Assembly: GCA_025201845.1 (NCBI GenBank)
Contig: MU603941.1
Location: forward strand, 20,312 to 84,311
From: Martensiomyces pterosporus
Taxonomy: Eukaryota > Kickxellomycota > Kickxellomycetes > Kickxellales > Kickxellaceae
Direction: 5' to 3'
DNA: 64,000 nucleotides
This document shows, piece by piece, positions 1 to 11,000 of this stretch (position 1 is the stretch's first letter; each line of letters opens with the position of its first letter). The notes under the pieces are model-generated. The model saw only the letters and a list, made by a program, of their open reading frames with translations, was not told the origin of the DNA and did no database searches. Both the position numbers and the translations under genes were made by a program.

Positions 1-2153
1 GCATTTTTGGCACAGCCAGCATTGCGGCCCCAAGCTGCGCAGGGCAACCCAATATTTAATCGCCACTCCCCCCCCCAACAAAGCACTAGCATCGTATCCA
101 GTTCTACGGTTCCTTGTGGTGTTGGGAACGACACTCTAAACTCTAACAAACCCTCTTTCAATCCATAACGAGCCGAGGGGCTTTTCTTCGAACGTGGGGC
201 GGCGAGTCTGGATAAGTGGTGCGATCGAGCAAGGCACCCATTGTTCCTTGTTGGGCATGCAGCTCCAATTGAGCAAGGCAGACAGCAAATGAATAGAGTC
301 TGGAGAAGCCCCACCCATTCCAGACTTTCGATTTTCACATTAGCGTGAGGGCGCCAAGGAGAGTTCCTGAATGCTGTTGCCATTGCTGCTGCTGCTGCTG
401 CTATCGCTGTTGCCGCTGCTATTGGTTTATGCGCAGAGCTGGCAAATCGATGCCTCCTTGCCCCTCGCGGCTTGCAGCCATGGATGCCGAAACATTCATT
501 TCGACTGATATATCTGGAAGGCGGACAGCAGTGCCAGATTTGCGCCTCCACTGTGCTCCATTCCACAAGCAGTTGGTAGCTGTTGTGGCCTGTGTCCACC
601 ATCCCGTCAACAAACACGGAGACAGTCGATGGGTTCACCCACCAATGTGAGCGCAGTCCACCGCTGCCGTTCTGCAAGTTAGTGGCCAAGCAAGGGCTGC
701 ATGCATGCGTGCCTGTTTGCACAGGTTTGAGTGGGTGGGTGAGCCAGCCGGTATCCGCAGTGGCGGCAATGGCTATATGAACACCCGCTTGTCGCAGTTG
801 CTGCTGAGCGAACGGAGTGTTCGACAGCGCTTGTGCAGCTCATGCACCATGACAGATCGGCGACTGATTCAATGGAAGAGCCACGGGCCAATATTACTCA
901 TTCCGGCCCTGCAGGCAGGCAGCTGGCTTCAGGGTACTAGGACAATTGGGGCAGCCAAGCAAAAGAACGGCAGTGGTCTAGCCTGGCCTAGCCCGCCGTA
1001 TGGCGTGGGAGAGTGATCATGCGGGCAATGCACCCGCTCTTGCCAGCTCAGAGTGTCTTATGCACGGCAGAACTGCCAGGCTGGGCCGGAGCGAGCGGGA
1101 GGGTTGAGCTTCACAAGAGACGGGTGCACATTTCCCTCTTCCGCAATTCCACAGAAAATGGAGCAGGTGGTCTCAGCTCCCTGTGACTAGATGCCAGTGC
1201 CTCTCGCTTGCCGCCTCGATGTAGTCCAAGGAGGCGGAGAGTGGGGTGCGTAGGAATGCATGCTGTTGGGCTGCTGTATGCCGCAGATCTGGCGCTTGGG
1301 TGTGCTGAGCCAATAATGGTCCGCATGGCAGGTGCTACGAGGGTGCGCGCTGGCGCCGCTCGAGGGTCATTGGTGTGTATCCCCTGCCTGCATTGTGCCA
1401 CCTGGGCTCAGATGGGAGGAGCAGTGGCGGCGATGGTTTCTCATGTCAAAAATTGGGGAAGTGCCGTGCTGCCAGACATCGATGACTGTGTGCTGGGAAA
1501 GAGCAGGCAGAAGCCGAGGCGGGAATGTAAAGGGAGGGCCCAATGTGTGGGAGCCAGTTAGAAATGCATGTATCTTCTGTGCGACAGAAGCTGGCTTCTG
1601 CGAATCAATCATATGCGAGGAAATCTGAATCAGAAGAGCCGAGAGTAGGGCCCAACACAACAATTGCGCACTCTAAGAGGGCTTCCTCGCCGCCACCCTC
1701 GAGTGGGTGGCCAGCAGCGCCCTTAGCAAGCAGAGCAGAGTGAGGCATAAAGCAGGCGCAAGAGTGTGTGGTGGGGGGCATGTTTGGGCGAGACAAGCAA
1801 GCAGGCAGCATGATCTCCAATGCCGCCAAAACACCAAAATCCCGGACTAGAGCGGCAGGGTGCTGCACCATTTCGCCAGTGAAAAGGCAGGCGGTAACTG
1901 CATCAGCTTTGGCAAGAGTGAAACTCGTATATAAGCGCGACCGGGAGCCTGCATCCCTGGCACTAGATCCATCCCTCACGTCTCCTACAAAGAAAACTGG
2001 CCTTTTCTTTTCTTCTAGCAACCTTCACGCCTATCTCCCCCTTCTCTCTTCTTCTGCACGTTCTTCTACAGCGCTAGCCGCCAAAAAAAGCACACGCCCC
2101 TCTCCCTCTATCCGTTCTTCTACGCACCCTTGGAAAAGCAACATTTGGAAACA
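1..2153. other. Intergenic region upstream of the CAP-protein gene
   Basis: No convincing gene is seen on either strand. The open frames here have no recognisable domain, are cysteine/serine-rich low-complexity translations, and overlap one another. A short TGC/CTG tract lies at 384-402. The last 230 bases look like a promoter and leader: a TATA box near 1930 followed by a strongly CT-rich stretch. Confidence 0.6.
1928..1935 (+). promoter_or_regulatory. TATA box of the CAP-protein gene
   Basis: TATATAAG lies about 220 bases upstream of the ATG at 2154 and is followed by a CT-rich leader, the arrangement seen at several genes in this window. Confidence 0.5.
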
Positions 2154-2960
2154 ATGAAGTTCACCAGCCTTGCCACCCTCTTTGCCCTTGCCGTCGCCAC
2201 CCAGGCTTCGCCCCTTGTTGTCACCATCACTGAGACCGCCAACGCCGTCGTTGCCACCCACCACGTCTCTGCCCCCAACCTCCGTGTGGTCACCAAGACC
2301 GTCTTCGTCACTGCCGGCAGTGAGGGCGAGTCTTCCTCCGACTTCCCCACTGCAGAGTCCTCGGACCCAGTCCCCACTGCCACCGTCCCTCTCGGCCGGG
2401 GTGAGGTGACGATCGGCGCCAGCCAGGCTACCCCACCCGCCAACCCTCCCCGTGCTCCCAGGGCCTCCTTCACCTCGGTCAGCCACACCACCTCCGCTTC
2501 GTCCGTGGCTCCCCCCGCCACCACCACCACCGCCACGGGCGGCACCGGCAACACCGACGGCTGGGTCATGACAATGCTCTGCCGCGTCAATGCCGTCCGT
2601 GCTGCCCACGGCGTCCATCCCCTTGGCCTCTCTTCCGAGCTCGACTCCATCGCACAGAAGCACTCCTCCTACATGAGCAGCATCAGCGATATGACCCACG
2701 CTGACCCCGACGGCAGCCTCGGCACTCGCCTGACCAGGGACGGAATCGCGTGGAGTGGCGCTGCTGAGAACATTGCCGCTGGCATGAAGACCCCCGAGGA
2801 TGCCCAGAGGGCCCTTGAGAACAGCCCCAGCCATCTTGCCAACATGGTCAGCCCCAACATGGCCTACTTTGGCGCCGGTGCTGCTAACGGCTACTACACC
2901 CAGAACTTCTACGCCCTCCCTGGCAATGCCCGCCCCAACAGCGTCCCCGCCTGCAAGTAA
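2154..2960 (+). CDS. Secreted CAP/SCP (PR-1-like) domain protein
   Basis: A 268-residue secreted protein. The ATG at 2154 opens a clear signal peptide (MKFTSLATLFALAVATQAS); an upstream in-frame codon at 2130 would spoil it. A Ser/Thr/Pro/Ala-rich linker (about residues 20-135), probably O-glycosylated, leads to a C-terminal CAP domain (about 138-262). Typical CAP elements are visible: a first helix with RVNAVRAAHG, the His of THADPDG, the Glu of AAENIA and the His of SPSHLANM, ending in YTQNFYA. Fungal CAP proteins of this type (Pry family) bind sterols or other lipids outside the cell; that role is inferred from family only. Intronless, with a CT-rich leader and its own TATA box. The long antisense frame over it is a shadow. 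Confidence 0.88.
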   Translation: MKFTSLATLFALAVATQASPLVVTITETANAVVATHHVSAPNLRVVTKTVFVTAGSEGESSSDFPTAESSDPVPTATVPLGRGEVTIGASQATPPANPPRAPRASFTSVSHTTSASSVAPPATTTTATGGTGNTDGWVMTMLCRVNAVRAAHGVHPLGLSSELDSIAQKHSSYMSSISDMTHADPDGSLGTRLTRDGIAWSGAAENIAAGMKTPEDAQRALENSPSHLANMVSPNMAYFGAGAANGYYTQNFYALPGNARPNSVPACK

Positions 2961-3421
2961 GTTCAAGGCTCATGAGAGAGCAAAGCCAGCACAGCAAGCC
3001 CTGCACGGGCCGCCTGTCCATACGAGCGCTTGGCTTCCGGGTTTTACGGCGCGCTCTTCTCGTCTCCCCCTTCCTGCCGCTCCCCTCTCCCCTGCATCCC
3101 GTTTTGCGCGGGTGTGGTGGGTCTTGTACTTTTTCGCAGCTAGTTCCTGTTTCCCAAGTTCTTTCTTTTCCGTGATTTGATAGGTTGAAGCTTGCTATTT
3201 GACGAAAACAGAGCTCACTCGCTCATACAAACACAGCAGCCGTTCGGCTGGCAAGTTGGCCGGGGTGTGCTGGGGTGTGCTGGGGTGTGCTGGCTGTGTA
3301 TTGGTATTATAGTTGAAAATTGCAAAGCAGCTGGGGTATGGAAACGGAACATGGTGGCTGTGTATCTAGTGCATATGAGTGTGCAAGCGCCGCTTGCGCA
3401 AAGTATAGACAAGTATGTGGT
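2961..3421. other. Convergent spacer between CAP gene and arrestin-like gene 1
   Basis: This 3'-to-3' spacer holds no gene. It contains a T-rich stretch near 3120-3180 that could carry the CAP transcript end, and a short tandem repeat at 3261-3290. Confidence 0.6.
3261..3290. repeat. Short tandem repeat, 10-bp unit x3
   Basis: Three head-to-tail copies of a GGGGTGTGCT-type 10-mer; the first copy has C in place of T at its first base. Confidence 0.8.
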
Positions 3422-4612
3422 TTATACAAAGATGGAGCTGCGAGTGCCGGCATGCGGAGGCGGCGATGGTGGCGGAGCTGCGCAGATGTTTTGGTAGCTT
3501 GGTGGCGGTAGCGAGAGACTTGCAAGCGACACTGACTGCACAGCGGCCGTTTGGCGTGTGCGGGGCGCATCTGAAGCGGGAGGGGGACTGCTGAGCAAGA
3601 GACGATCGCCATTTGACTCTCTGTATGCGGGCAGTTCGACATCCGTTGACTCCAGAGCCGCGCTAGGCACGACCATCACAGGCGCCGAGATGCTCAAGTA
3701 GTGCGGCTCCTGGTTCTTGTCCAGAATGGTGGCAAAGAACATCAGCTCGTGGGTGATGCGCAGCTGTGCCGTTTGCATGTCAAACTGTATGCCGTTGAAT
3801 GCCTTGGGCACATCAAGCGACATGTCAAAGCTGTGCTCTTGCTGCAGGGGCAGGGTGTACAGGTTGCCTGATTCCGGGTCGCATGTCTTTTGCGAGCACT
3901 CGCATACCACCTTCTCGCTGTCCTTGAAGTCGCCATATTTGTTCACAGCCGTCTTGCAGTGGATGTGCTCGCGCAACCGCAGACCCACATCGAGCAGGAG
4001 CTGGCCCTTCTGCAGCGGCCGGACGATCGTGCGCACCTGGATTTTGGATTTATCCGAGTAAGCTGCTGCGTCGCTCAGAATCTCGAGCTCCACAGCACCC
4101 AGCCAGTCCGCCTGCAGCTGCAGCGAATCGGCGAGTGCGATGGCCCATGGCGAGCCGTCCTCAGGCACGCGGTACACGGGGATACGCAAGGAGTCTGTCC
4201 ACGAGTTGATTCCAAACCCGCAAGTGCGGATGGAAACCCTGAGCTCATAGCAGACGTGGCCAAACTCTGTGTTCACCGACTCGTGCAAATTGCCAGGAAC
4301 AGCAAACGAGAATGGAAATTCGCGGGCGCCTGCATCATCAGCAGCCCAGGTCTCGTAGCCACGCGGGGTGTCTGCTGCGCTAAACAGCTCCTGCTTCATC
4401 AGAATGTCGCTTCCAATGGATGTTTGGCGCCAGGCGATGGATTTTGGCGATGTGGCCGACTGGAATGTAATTGCAGCCGACTTCACCTTGATTGAATGGC
4501 CCAGACGGACCATCACCCGGCCCGAGAGAATCTGGCCCGAGGCCTCGGCTGGCGTGCCGCGGAGAATGATGCTGGGTGTGTCGGGGAGAATGGTTGTGTG
4601 GACGTACAGCAT
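3422..4612 (-). CDS. Arrestin-like protein 1 (ART family, PPxY motif)
   Basis: A 396-residue intronless arrestin-like protein, one of four paralogues in this window. The ATG at 4612 gives the N-terminus MLYVHTTILPDTPSIILRG, which aligns with the starts of the other three; longer upstream frames do not. Family landmarks: LSGRV in the first strands, RPLQKGQLLLDVGLRLRE in the middle, the segment IQFDMQTAQLRITHELMFF before the end of the second lobe, then LPAYRESNGDRLLLSS. The Ser/Pro-rich tail carries PPSY, a PPxY motif of the kind that recruits Rsp5/NEDD4 ubiquitin ligases. By analogy it would be a ubiquitin-ligase adaptor for endocytosis of membrane transporters; substrate unknown. A cysteine cluster (CECSQKTC) sits in the second lobe. 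Confidence 0.82.
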   Translation of the reverse strand: MLYVHTTILPDTPSIILRGTPAEASGQILSGRVMVRLGHSIKVKSAAITFQSATSPKSIAWRQTSIGSDILMKQELFSAADTPRGYETWAADDAGAREFPFSFAVPGNLHESVNTEFGHVCYELRVSIRTCGFGINSWTDSLRIPVYRVPEDGSPWAIALADSLQLQADWLGAVELEILSDAAAYSDKSKIQVRTIVRPLQKGQLLLDVGLRLREHIHCKTAVNKYGDFKDSEKVVCECSQKTCDPESGNLYTLPLQQEHSFDMSLDVPKAFNGIQFDMQTAQLRITHELMFFATILDKNQEPHYLSISAPVMVVPSAALESTDVELPAYRESNGDRLLLSSPPPASDAPRTRQTAAVQSVSLASLSLPPPSYQNICAAPPPSPPPHAGTRSSIFV

Positions 4613-6337
4613 TGTGCAGGAATAAAGGCTGCGGCTTGCTGAATAAAACAGGATTCGGTTAAAAAGAGCAGTGGCAGAATTCGTGGGTGTTTTGCGCTGC
4701 GAAAGCAAAAACGAGGAGCACCATGTATAAATATAAATATAAATATTTGCTTGCCAAAGTAGTGGATAACTCTGCTTGGATTTACTGGAGGTGGCGAGGA
4801 GAGCAGCGCTGGTTATATATCAAGGCGTCGAGTGCCTCTTTTCTCCCACAGCCACTATTGCGAATACAATAGCCTCGAAATTCTGGGCAACAACGACAGC
4901 TCCATGCCCCACTGAGCCTCGCACTGGCACGTAGCACTGCTTTTCTCGCTCTTGCTTACCCCGTTCTTGGCAGCGTGAAAGCTATCCAGGATAAGAAAGT
5001 GGCAACACAGTGTCTAAAATCAAAATAGCAGACGTCGCGTGCATGTGAAAACCCCCGAAGCAGAGCAAGCAGGCTGCTGCAAGTGCCCCGTGTGGGTGTT
5101 TCACGAGAGAGGTTGAGGCAAAACTGGTGCTAGAATGGGACTTTGTACTTTTAAGGAACCTTTCAAGTGCCTGTGAGATGCTTCTCGAGGGTGGGGTGAT
5201 TTTTGTTGAGCAGGGCTGTCGCTTGTGGCTCTCCCTATCTCCACGGCCACGCCAGCTTCCCTCATGCTCATCAATATGTGTCTCTTGCCTCGGCAGCTGT
5301 CCAGATCGTGGTGCTAGCCCAGCCGCTCGCTGCTGCTGGGTGCTATCAGGAACGTAATCCAGAGCAAGCCGATGTCGGCTGCTTGCAAGCTCGCTTTTTC
5401 TGCGCCCAGCCAGAGTGAACATGCACTTGCTTTGACTTGCGCTTCTGCACATGCTCGGCCCGTATCGATGAGCAGCACGACACAGGTGAGAGGGTGCTTT
5501 CCAGTCGACTCCTCAAGCCCTGCAAACTCAGCGGCCACGCTCCAATCGATCTTGGCTAAGCAGGAGCACTGACAATAGGGAAATATGCGCAAGTGCGCGG
5601 CGGCTTTGCATACACGAGGAGCCTAGGACACGCTAATCATCGGGCTAGCATGCAAAGGTGCGGCCGAGAGAGTGCCCCAATTTCTGCGACAGCCGATAAA
5701 CAGTTGCACCATAGCTGGCTTTTGCTGTGCACTGCAAGCACAGTAACTCGCGTATGGCTGCCAGCGTTTGTCCTCACAGTCGCGTTCGAGTGCATGTGAA
5801 GAAAACAGAACGTCAACAACTACTCCGGATACTGCCGTCAGCATGAATGAGCGAGTGTGCGCTTTTGTTGCCAGCTGCAATGCTAGATTCCTGCACACTT
5901 CGCTATCCCGCTCTCGCACTTCCGCAAGTGTAGTGGACATGAGATGGCTTGTGGATAGTCAGCAGCAGGGTGCAGTTCATGCTTACATATGACTAAGCAC
6001 TGTGCTTCGCCCCCATCACCCGTTCGCGGTTCTTCTTGCATGTGCTTAGCGTGGTTAACTCTACAGCATATGATTGCCACTCAAGCACGGCAGCTCGCTC
6101 ATCCTGTTTGCAATGGCAACGAGGCTCTTCCGAGGACGGAGCCGCTCCCGCTCTGCACCAAGCCTGCGTAGCACGCCATTTGCTTTCACAGGGACTGAAG
6201 CTGCCTGTGGCTACGTGGCAATAGTGTGCAGCTGCCCGCCGCTGCCCTTGTCGGCATTCATCCAAACTGCAGGCATGTCTAGAAAGACCCTGAGAAAGCT
6301 GAGTGCCAGCCTTAGAAAATACTATATATGCATGGGT
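4613..6337. other. Intergenic region, no supported gene
   Basis: About 1.7 kb between arrestin-like gene 1 and the orphan gene at 6338. The many short overlapping frames show no domain, no conserved-looking sequence and no splice pattern joining them. A second TATA-like element on the plus strand (near 4812) has no open frame of substance downstream, so a non-coding transcript is possible but unproven. Confidence 0.5.
4726..4747 (-). promoter_or_regulatory. TATA-like A/T-rich element of arrestin-like gene 1
   Basis: Overlapping TATAAA/ATAAATAT units lie 114-135 bases upstream of the ATG at 4612, the usual distance in this window. Confidence 0.4.
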
Positions 6338-7531
6338 CTATTTGCGCTTGCTGCTGTCCCTCTTTCCAAACCACAGGTGCTTTTTCATCTCCTCCTTGAA
6401 GCTGTGCTGGCGCGGTCTGCCGGACTGCCGTCTTGTGGGTATGCTACCCGTTGACTTGCGCGGCTCTGCTGCTGGCTGGTCCTTTGGTGCAGCAATTGGC
6501 TGTTTTGCTTCAGGCAGCTTCGGCGGATCCTTGCTTTCGCCATCTGCTGCCGGCTTGGCGATTTTGGGTGGTGCGTTTTCCGGCTCGTCCATGGCAATAG
6601 TCTCTTTGGTTTCGTCGCTGCCGTTCTCTGTGGGGTGCGACCTTATTGACCGGATGCTGGCGTCCACGTCCTCCTCACCTTCGCTCTCGCTTTCTGACTC
6701 ATCAGCGCCTACAGCAGCATCAGCCACCTGCCTACCAGTAGCAGCAGCAGGCGCCGGTGCAGCCAGGTCGACTGCACTAAGGGCTGCATCAAGCCTGGCC
6801 ACCCGCTGGATAAGCTCCAAAACAAGCTGTCTATCCCCTTCGTACTCTGCACGCACAGCTCCCAAGTCATTCAGCAAACCCTCCAGCCTCTCACCCACCT
6901 CCCCTCCCCTATCCTCGCCCAGCACACGAATGAGCCGTTCGTCCATGGAGCCAACTCTATCAAGAAGCAAGCCAAGGGCCCCAGCAACATCCACATGGCC
7001 GCTTCTCTCCTCCTCTTCCTCTTCCCTCTCCTTCCTGCTGGCTTGTGCATCGAGGAGTTTCGTCTGCTGCTCGCGTATCGCTTCTACCCACTGACTCTGC
7101 GCACTTGCCATCCTTTCCAGCTCTCCCTTCTGCGGCATTGAGTGCAGTGCTTGCAGTAGCGCGGGCACCAGGTCGTCGAGCACCTTGCCCATCAGCACAT
7201 CTCTGCGCAGTCTAGCCTCACGTGCCAATCCGTAGATGTCCTGCTCGTCAGTCTGCACTCCACGTGACGTCACTCCTAGTGCTGGCCGCCTGCTGTCTGC
7301 TGGCAGCGGCAGCTTTTGAAGGTAGCTGTGGTTGTAGAGAAACCCGACTATGTTGTCGCCTTGGTACTCCCATAGAATTGTCACCATGGTATTCTCGAAT
7401 ACGCCAAAGAGGTGCAGAGCGAACTGAGCCATGGCGCGCGGAATGGCTGTCGCCCAGGACCACACGCCAAGTGCTAGGCTGTACATGCCGGAGAATAGCC
7501 CCGCTTCTGGCGGCTTGCTCTTGACGTCCAT
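6338..7531 (-). CDS. Orphan protein with hydrophobic N-terminus, coiled coil and basic tail
   Basis: A 397-residue intronless protein I do not recognise. The ATG at 7531 is the first in frame. Residues about 11-62 are hydrophobic and Trp/Phe/Tyr-rich, including LALGVWSWATAIPRAM and FGVFENTMVTILWEY, and could be membrane-associated or amphipathic. Residues about 95-270 are charged and probably helical/coiled coil (KEREEEEEERSG, LDRVGSMDERLIRVLGE). An acidic Ser/Glu run (DESESESEGEEDVD) is followed by a disordered Pro/Lys-rich region and a basic end (KKHLWFGKRDSSKRK). The order of segments suggests a peripheral membrane or scaffold protein, but nothing here assigns a function. Codon use resembles its neighbours. 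Confidence 0.65.
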   Translation of the reverse strand: MDVKSKPPEAGLFSGMYSLALGVWSWATAIPRAMAQFALHLFGVFENTMVTILWEYQGDNIVGFLYNHSYLQKLPLPADSRRPALGVTSRGVQTDEQDIYGLAREARLRRDVLMGKVLDDLVPALLQALHSMPQKGELERMASAQSQWVEAIREQQTKLLDAQASRKEREEEEEERSGHVDVAGALGLLLDRVGSMDERLIRVLGEDRGGEVGERLEGLLNDLGAVRAEYEGDRQLVLELIQRVARLDAALSAVDLAAPAPAAATGRQVADAAVGADESESESEGEEDVDASIRSIRSHPTENGSDETKETIAMDEPENAPPKIAKPAADGESKDPPKLPEAKQPIAAPKDQPAAEPRKSTGSIPTRRQSGRPRQHSFKEEMKKHLWFGKRDSSKRK

Positions 7532-8023
7532 TGTCGCCTTGCCTGTTTAGTCTGCAGGCAGGCCAGCGCGGTAGTATGAACTCGGGGGTGCGGCTCTGCC
7601 AGAGGGATAGCGTATTTAGGAGTATCGATGACTCGAAATTAAAAAGGAGAGGGCGCGCTGTATGAGGAGACAAGGAAGGAAAGCCTGGGCACTACCGGCA
7701 GCGTCCCTGTGTTCTAGCATTCAGGGCTTGAAGCAACGAGCGCGCTGGCTGCCAATTTGCGGAAGGGGGCCGCCGACTTCTGTACGAGTCCTGCACCCTT
7801 GCATCGATTGAAGGGCCTGGCAGTATGCACGATGCTTGTGAAAGGTGCCCGGGGGGGCATGCGTGCTTGGGTGCGCTGCTACCGCACATTGCCAGCCTTT
7901 ACCACTCGCACTCACTGCTGTGCATCTCTGTGCTGTAACGTGTGTACAGGCATCATGCTGAAAAAAAGACAAGGCTAGTAACCACTAATAAAAGGGGCAG
8001 GCACACGAGATTCTAGACAGCAG
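7532..8023. other. Spacer between two minus-strand genes
   Basis: It lies upstream of the orphan gene (start at 7531) and downstream of the YEATS gene (stop at 8024). No gene is seen; it should hold the orphan's promoter and the YEATS gene's polyadenylation region. Confidence 0.6.
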
Positions 8024-11000
8024 CTACACGCGGATCTCCCTTACAAACGCCCACAGCCTGTCGATGGCCTCGGGCTTCAGCGTGGAGAGATTGCACGCGT
8101 ACTCGCCGTCGTTCTCAACCCCATCGATTGCCTCCTTGGTGATCTTTGCCGCCTTGTCGGGCTCCTGCTCCACACGCAGAGCGTGCAGCAGACGGAGGAA
8201 CTTGACCAGCCCTCTCTCGTTCAGCTCGTTGGCCTTTACCATGATCCGCTCCATCTTCTCTATGCATTCCTGCGATGGCGCTTCACGAGCTGCCTTTACA
8301 TCGTGTCTTGCGCTGGGGGACGTGGTGGCCGCCTCGGCATGCTCGCCCTTTCTGTTTCTGCCTGGCGCTGCAGCCTTCGCTGCCACCACGTCGCCCTCTG
8401 CCGCCGCTACCTTTTCCTGGGACATCACTCGCTTCATACGCAAAGGATTGCTTGGAGTTGGTGCTGCCTTGTCAGCAGCATCTGCTTTCTCAGAAGCAGC
8501 AGATGTGCGTTCGCGCGACTTGCTCTTGCCAGGTAATGCTGGCGCAGTTTTCTGTGCTTGTTGTTGTTGTTGTTGTTGTTGTTGTTGCCTAGAGGCACCG
8601 TTTGCTACTTCGCGCTTTGTTGACCCGCGGCGCGGCAGGCCAGCTGGGGGACCATCTGGCTCTGCTGCTGCGGACTCGGTAGTGGGTGGGGAGGCGTCAA
8701 TGGCACGCCTAGCCTTTGCCGAGCTTGCCGATGCAGATGCCGTCGCTGGTGTCGCTGTAGTGCGCACACTCCTCACAGACACGCCCGAGCTGCCTGCGCT
8801 CGGCTGCTTTGCTGTGCGAATGCCAGACGACCCAACTCTGCCCGATTCCTGTGCCTGCTGAGCCTGCCGCTGCCTCTCGCGGTCACGAATGAATGCCTCT
8901 CTGTTAGACAGCTTCAAAGCCGATCTTTGCTGGGTTGTGGGTGGCGATGCAGCGCGATCGTCGTCGCCATTTCCAATGCCTCCCCCTTTGCGTGCTGCCG
9001 CTGCAAGCGACTTGCGCGGAGACCTTGCCAGAGGCGCGTCATCTGCTCTAGCCGGCCTTTCCCTACCAGCGGCGTGCTTATCCTCCTCATCCTCAAGCAC
9101 CTTAATCCCGCGTTTCTTTGGCACCTTGACATCGGATATACCTCCGGCCAAAGGCCTTTTCACCGGGCGCACAGCCCCATTCGCACGCACGTGTGCACCT
9201 CGAGAGTCTATGGAGGGAGGCGACGAAGATGATGCTGACGACGACGGCAATGCGCGCACTTCGTCTGCAGGTATAGTCCGACGCCTGCTAGTGTTCCTGT
9301 CCGGCTGGTCAACCACATCGCTGAGCCTACGCTTTGCTGCTCCCGTGGCGCCTGGTGCGACCAGCCGCTCCTGGCGTGCTGCTGGGGACAGCGACCTTTC
9401 GGGTGCCCCGCCGCGGCTAGACGAGCTTGGCATGGATCCCCTTACTGGCTGTTTTTGTGTTGTCTTCAGAGTGCGCACCGGAGACCCGCTCAGGTCGGAC
9501 GTCGGGTGAGCTAGAGCAGAACTGCGAGACCTCTGTGCTCCAGCGCCAGGTGCTGAGGGGTGGCTCCTGTTAGGGGTATCTGGTAGCCGTTGCGGCGGCG
9601 GCTGCTGCTTCGTTGAGGCGCCCATCGCCGAGCCACCAGCTGCCATTCCGTTGCTCAGCCGCCTAGTGCTAGGTCCCGGTTCTCTTTGTCTGCGCGGCTG
9701 TGCTGGCTGCTGTGCAGAGCCCGGAGAGGCGAGGTGGTGGTCTCTTTCGCCTTTCGGTGCGGTCCTCGATGAAGGCCTGCTTGCAAGTGCCCGCTGCCGA
9801 TGCTCCTCAGAATGCGAAAGCGGAGACGAGAGCGTGGGCTCCATTGCCATCAGCCCATCATTGCTCCCCACGGCCTGCGAATGTTTGAGGCGACGGCTGT
9901 GGGAATCATGGCTTGAGCCTCTGTCTAGCATAGCCGTAGTGGCTGCTGCTGCACCCAGCGGCCCGTGCTTGCGAGATGTGCTTGGGCGGTGGTCCCTTGC
10001 TGGTTGCTGTGCTGAGCCTTTGGCGTGGTGGGACGATGTAGAAGCGGATGATGTGCTGTGCCCTTTGCTGCGAATGCTACGAGGACTGGCAGCATCCGAG
10101 TCATCGCCGCTAGAGTTCAAGTGGTCGTCTTGGTCGCTGGAAAGAGAGTCGTCAGAGTCAGAATAGTAAGGCGTCCGACGCGAGTTCGAATATGCAGAAT
10201 CCCGCGGGGGACCCTTGCGCGCCTTTGTCGCTCTGGCTGGGATTGTTTTGCGCGATACTGTCGGGTGCTTGTTGAACAGGGTCAGGAGCCCTGCACTCGG
10301 GTTTGGAATCTTCTACCAGCGCCAAATTCAAGAAAGATGCGTGTGCAAAAGTTGAGTGCTGATGCCAGCGCTTCCTGGGCCACCTGCTTGTCTGGCCAGA
10401 AATAAGGCGAGCGGTACTTACAAAGGGATATGTCTTGTTGTATGTCTCTCCTTCTTGAAAGCTCAGGTCGTGGATTATTGTGTGGGGCTCCGAGCAGTTC
10501 ACGAAATGCACAATAATTGCCAGGTCAAACTCGCCCCATCCCTCCTCCTCTACCCTGAACGGCGCGCGACTTGTGACTACAGGTGGGTGCACAAAGCAGG
10601 TTGTATGAGAAAAAGGCAGACATCCCAAATTTAGAGCAGTGCCGCCTGACATGCGCACAAAGCACGGCCTTTTGGCAGCCATAGCAGGCTCATGCAGCTG
10701 CGTTGTTCCCGACAATGCGCGGCGAATGAAGAGTGGCCAATGCACACACCAGCAGCAGAAGCATGGATAAATGAGAGATAACGGAGCAGACAATGGACAA
10801 AGGTCCAAGCTGAAGGTCGCCCTCGCCTCGCCTCCTGCATATCGGAGTAGGGGCGCGATATGTGACTTTGCCAAAGAACGCTCGGCTCGGATGTCTGTGG
10901 AGATGGGGGCGGAGGAAATTGAGGGGTGCGCGAGGGAGAGGGAGGGGTGCTATTGCATGACATGGGCTGGCACACTAGCCGTCTGCTGCTGCCGCTTGCT

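Noticed and set aside
345..650. Cys-rich frame with a CCCCCC run
   Set aside because: Translation of a short CTG/TGC repeat, with no secretion signal or conserved spacing.
2031..2966. 311-codon minus-strand frame, Gly-rich
   Set aside because: Antisense of the secreted CAP protein; composition is low-complexity and the plus-strand frame has signal peptide and domain.
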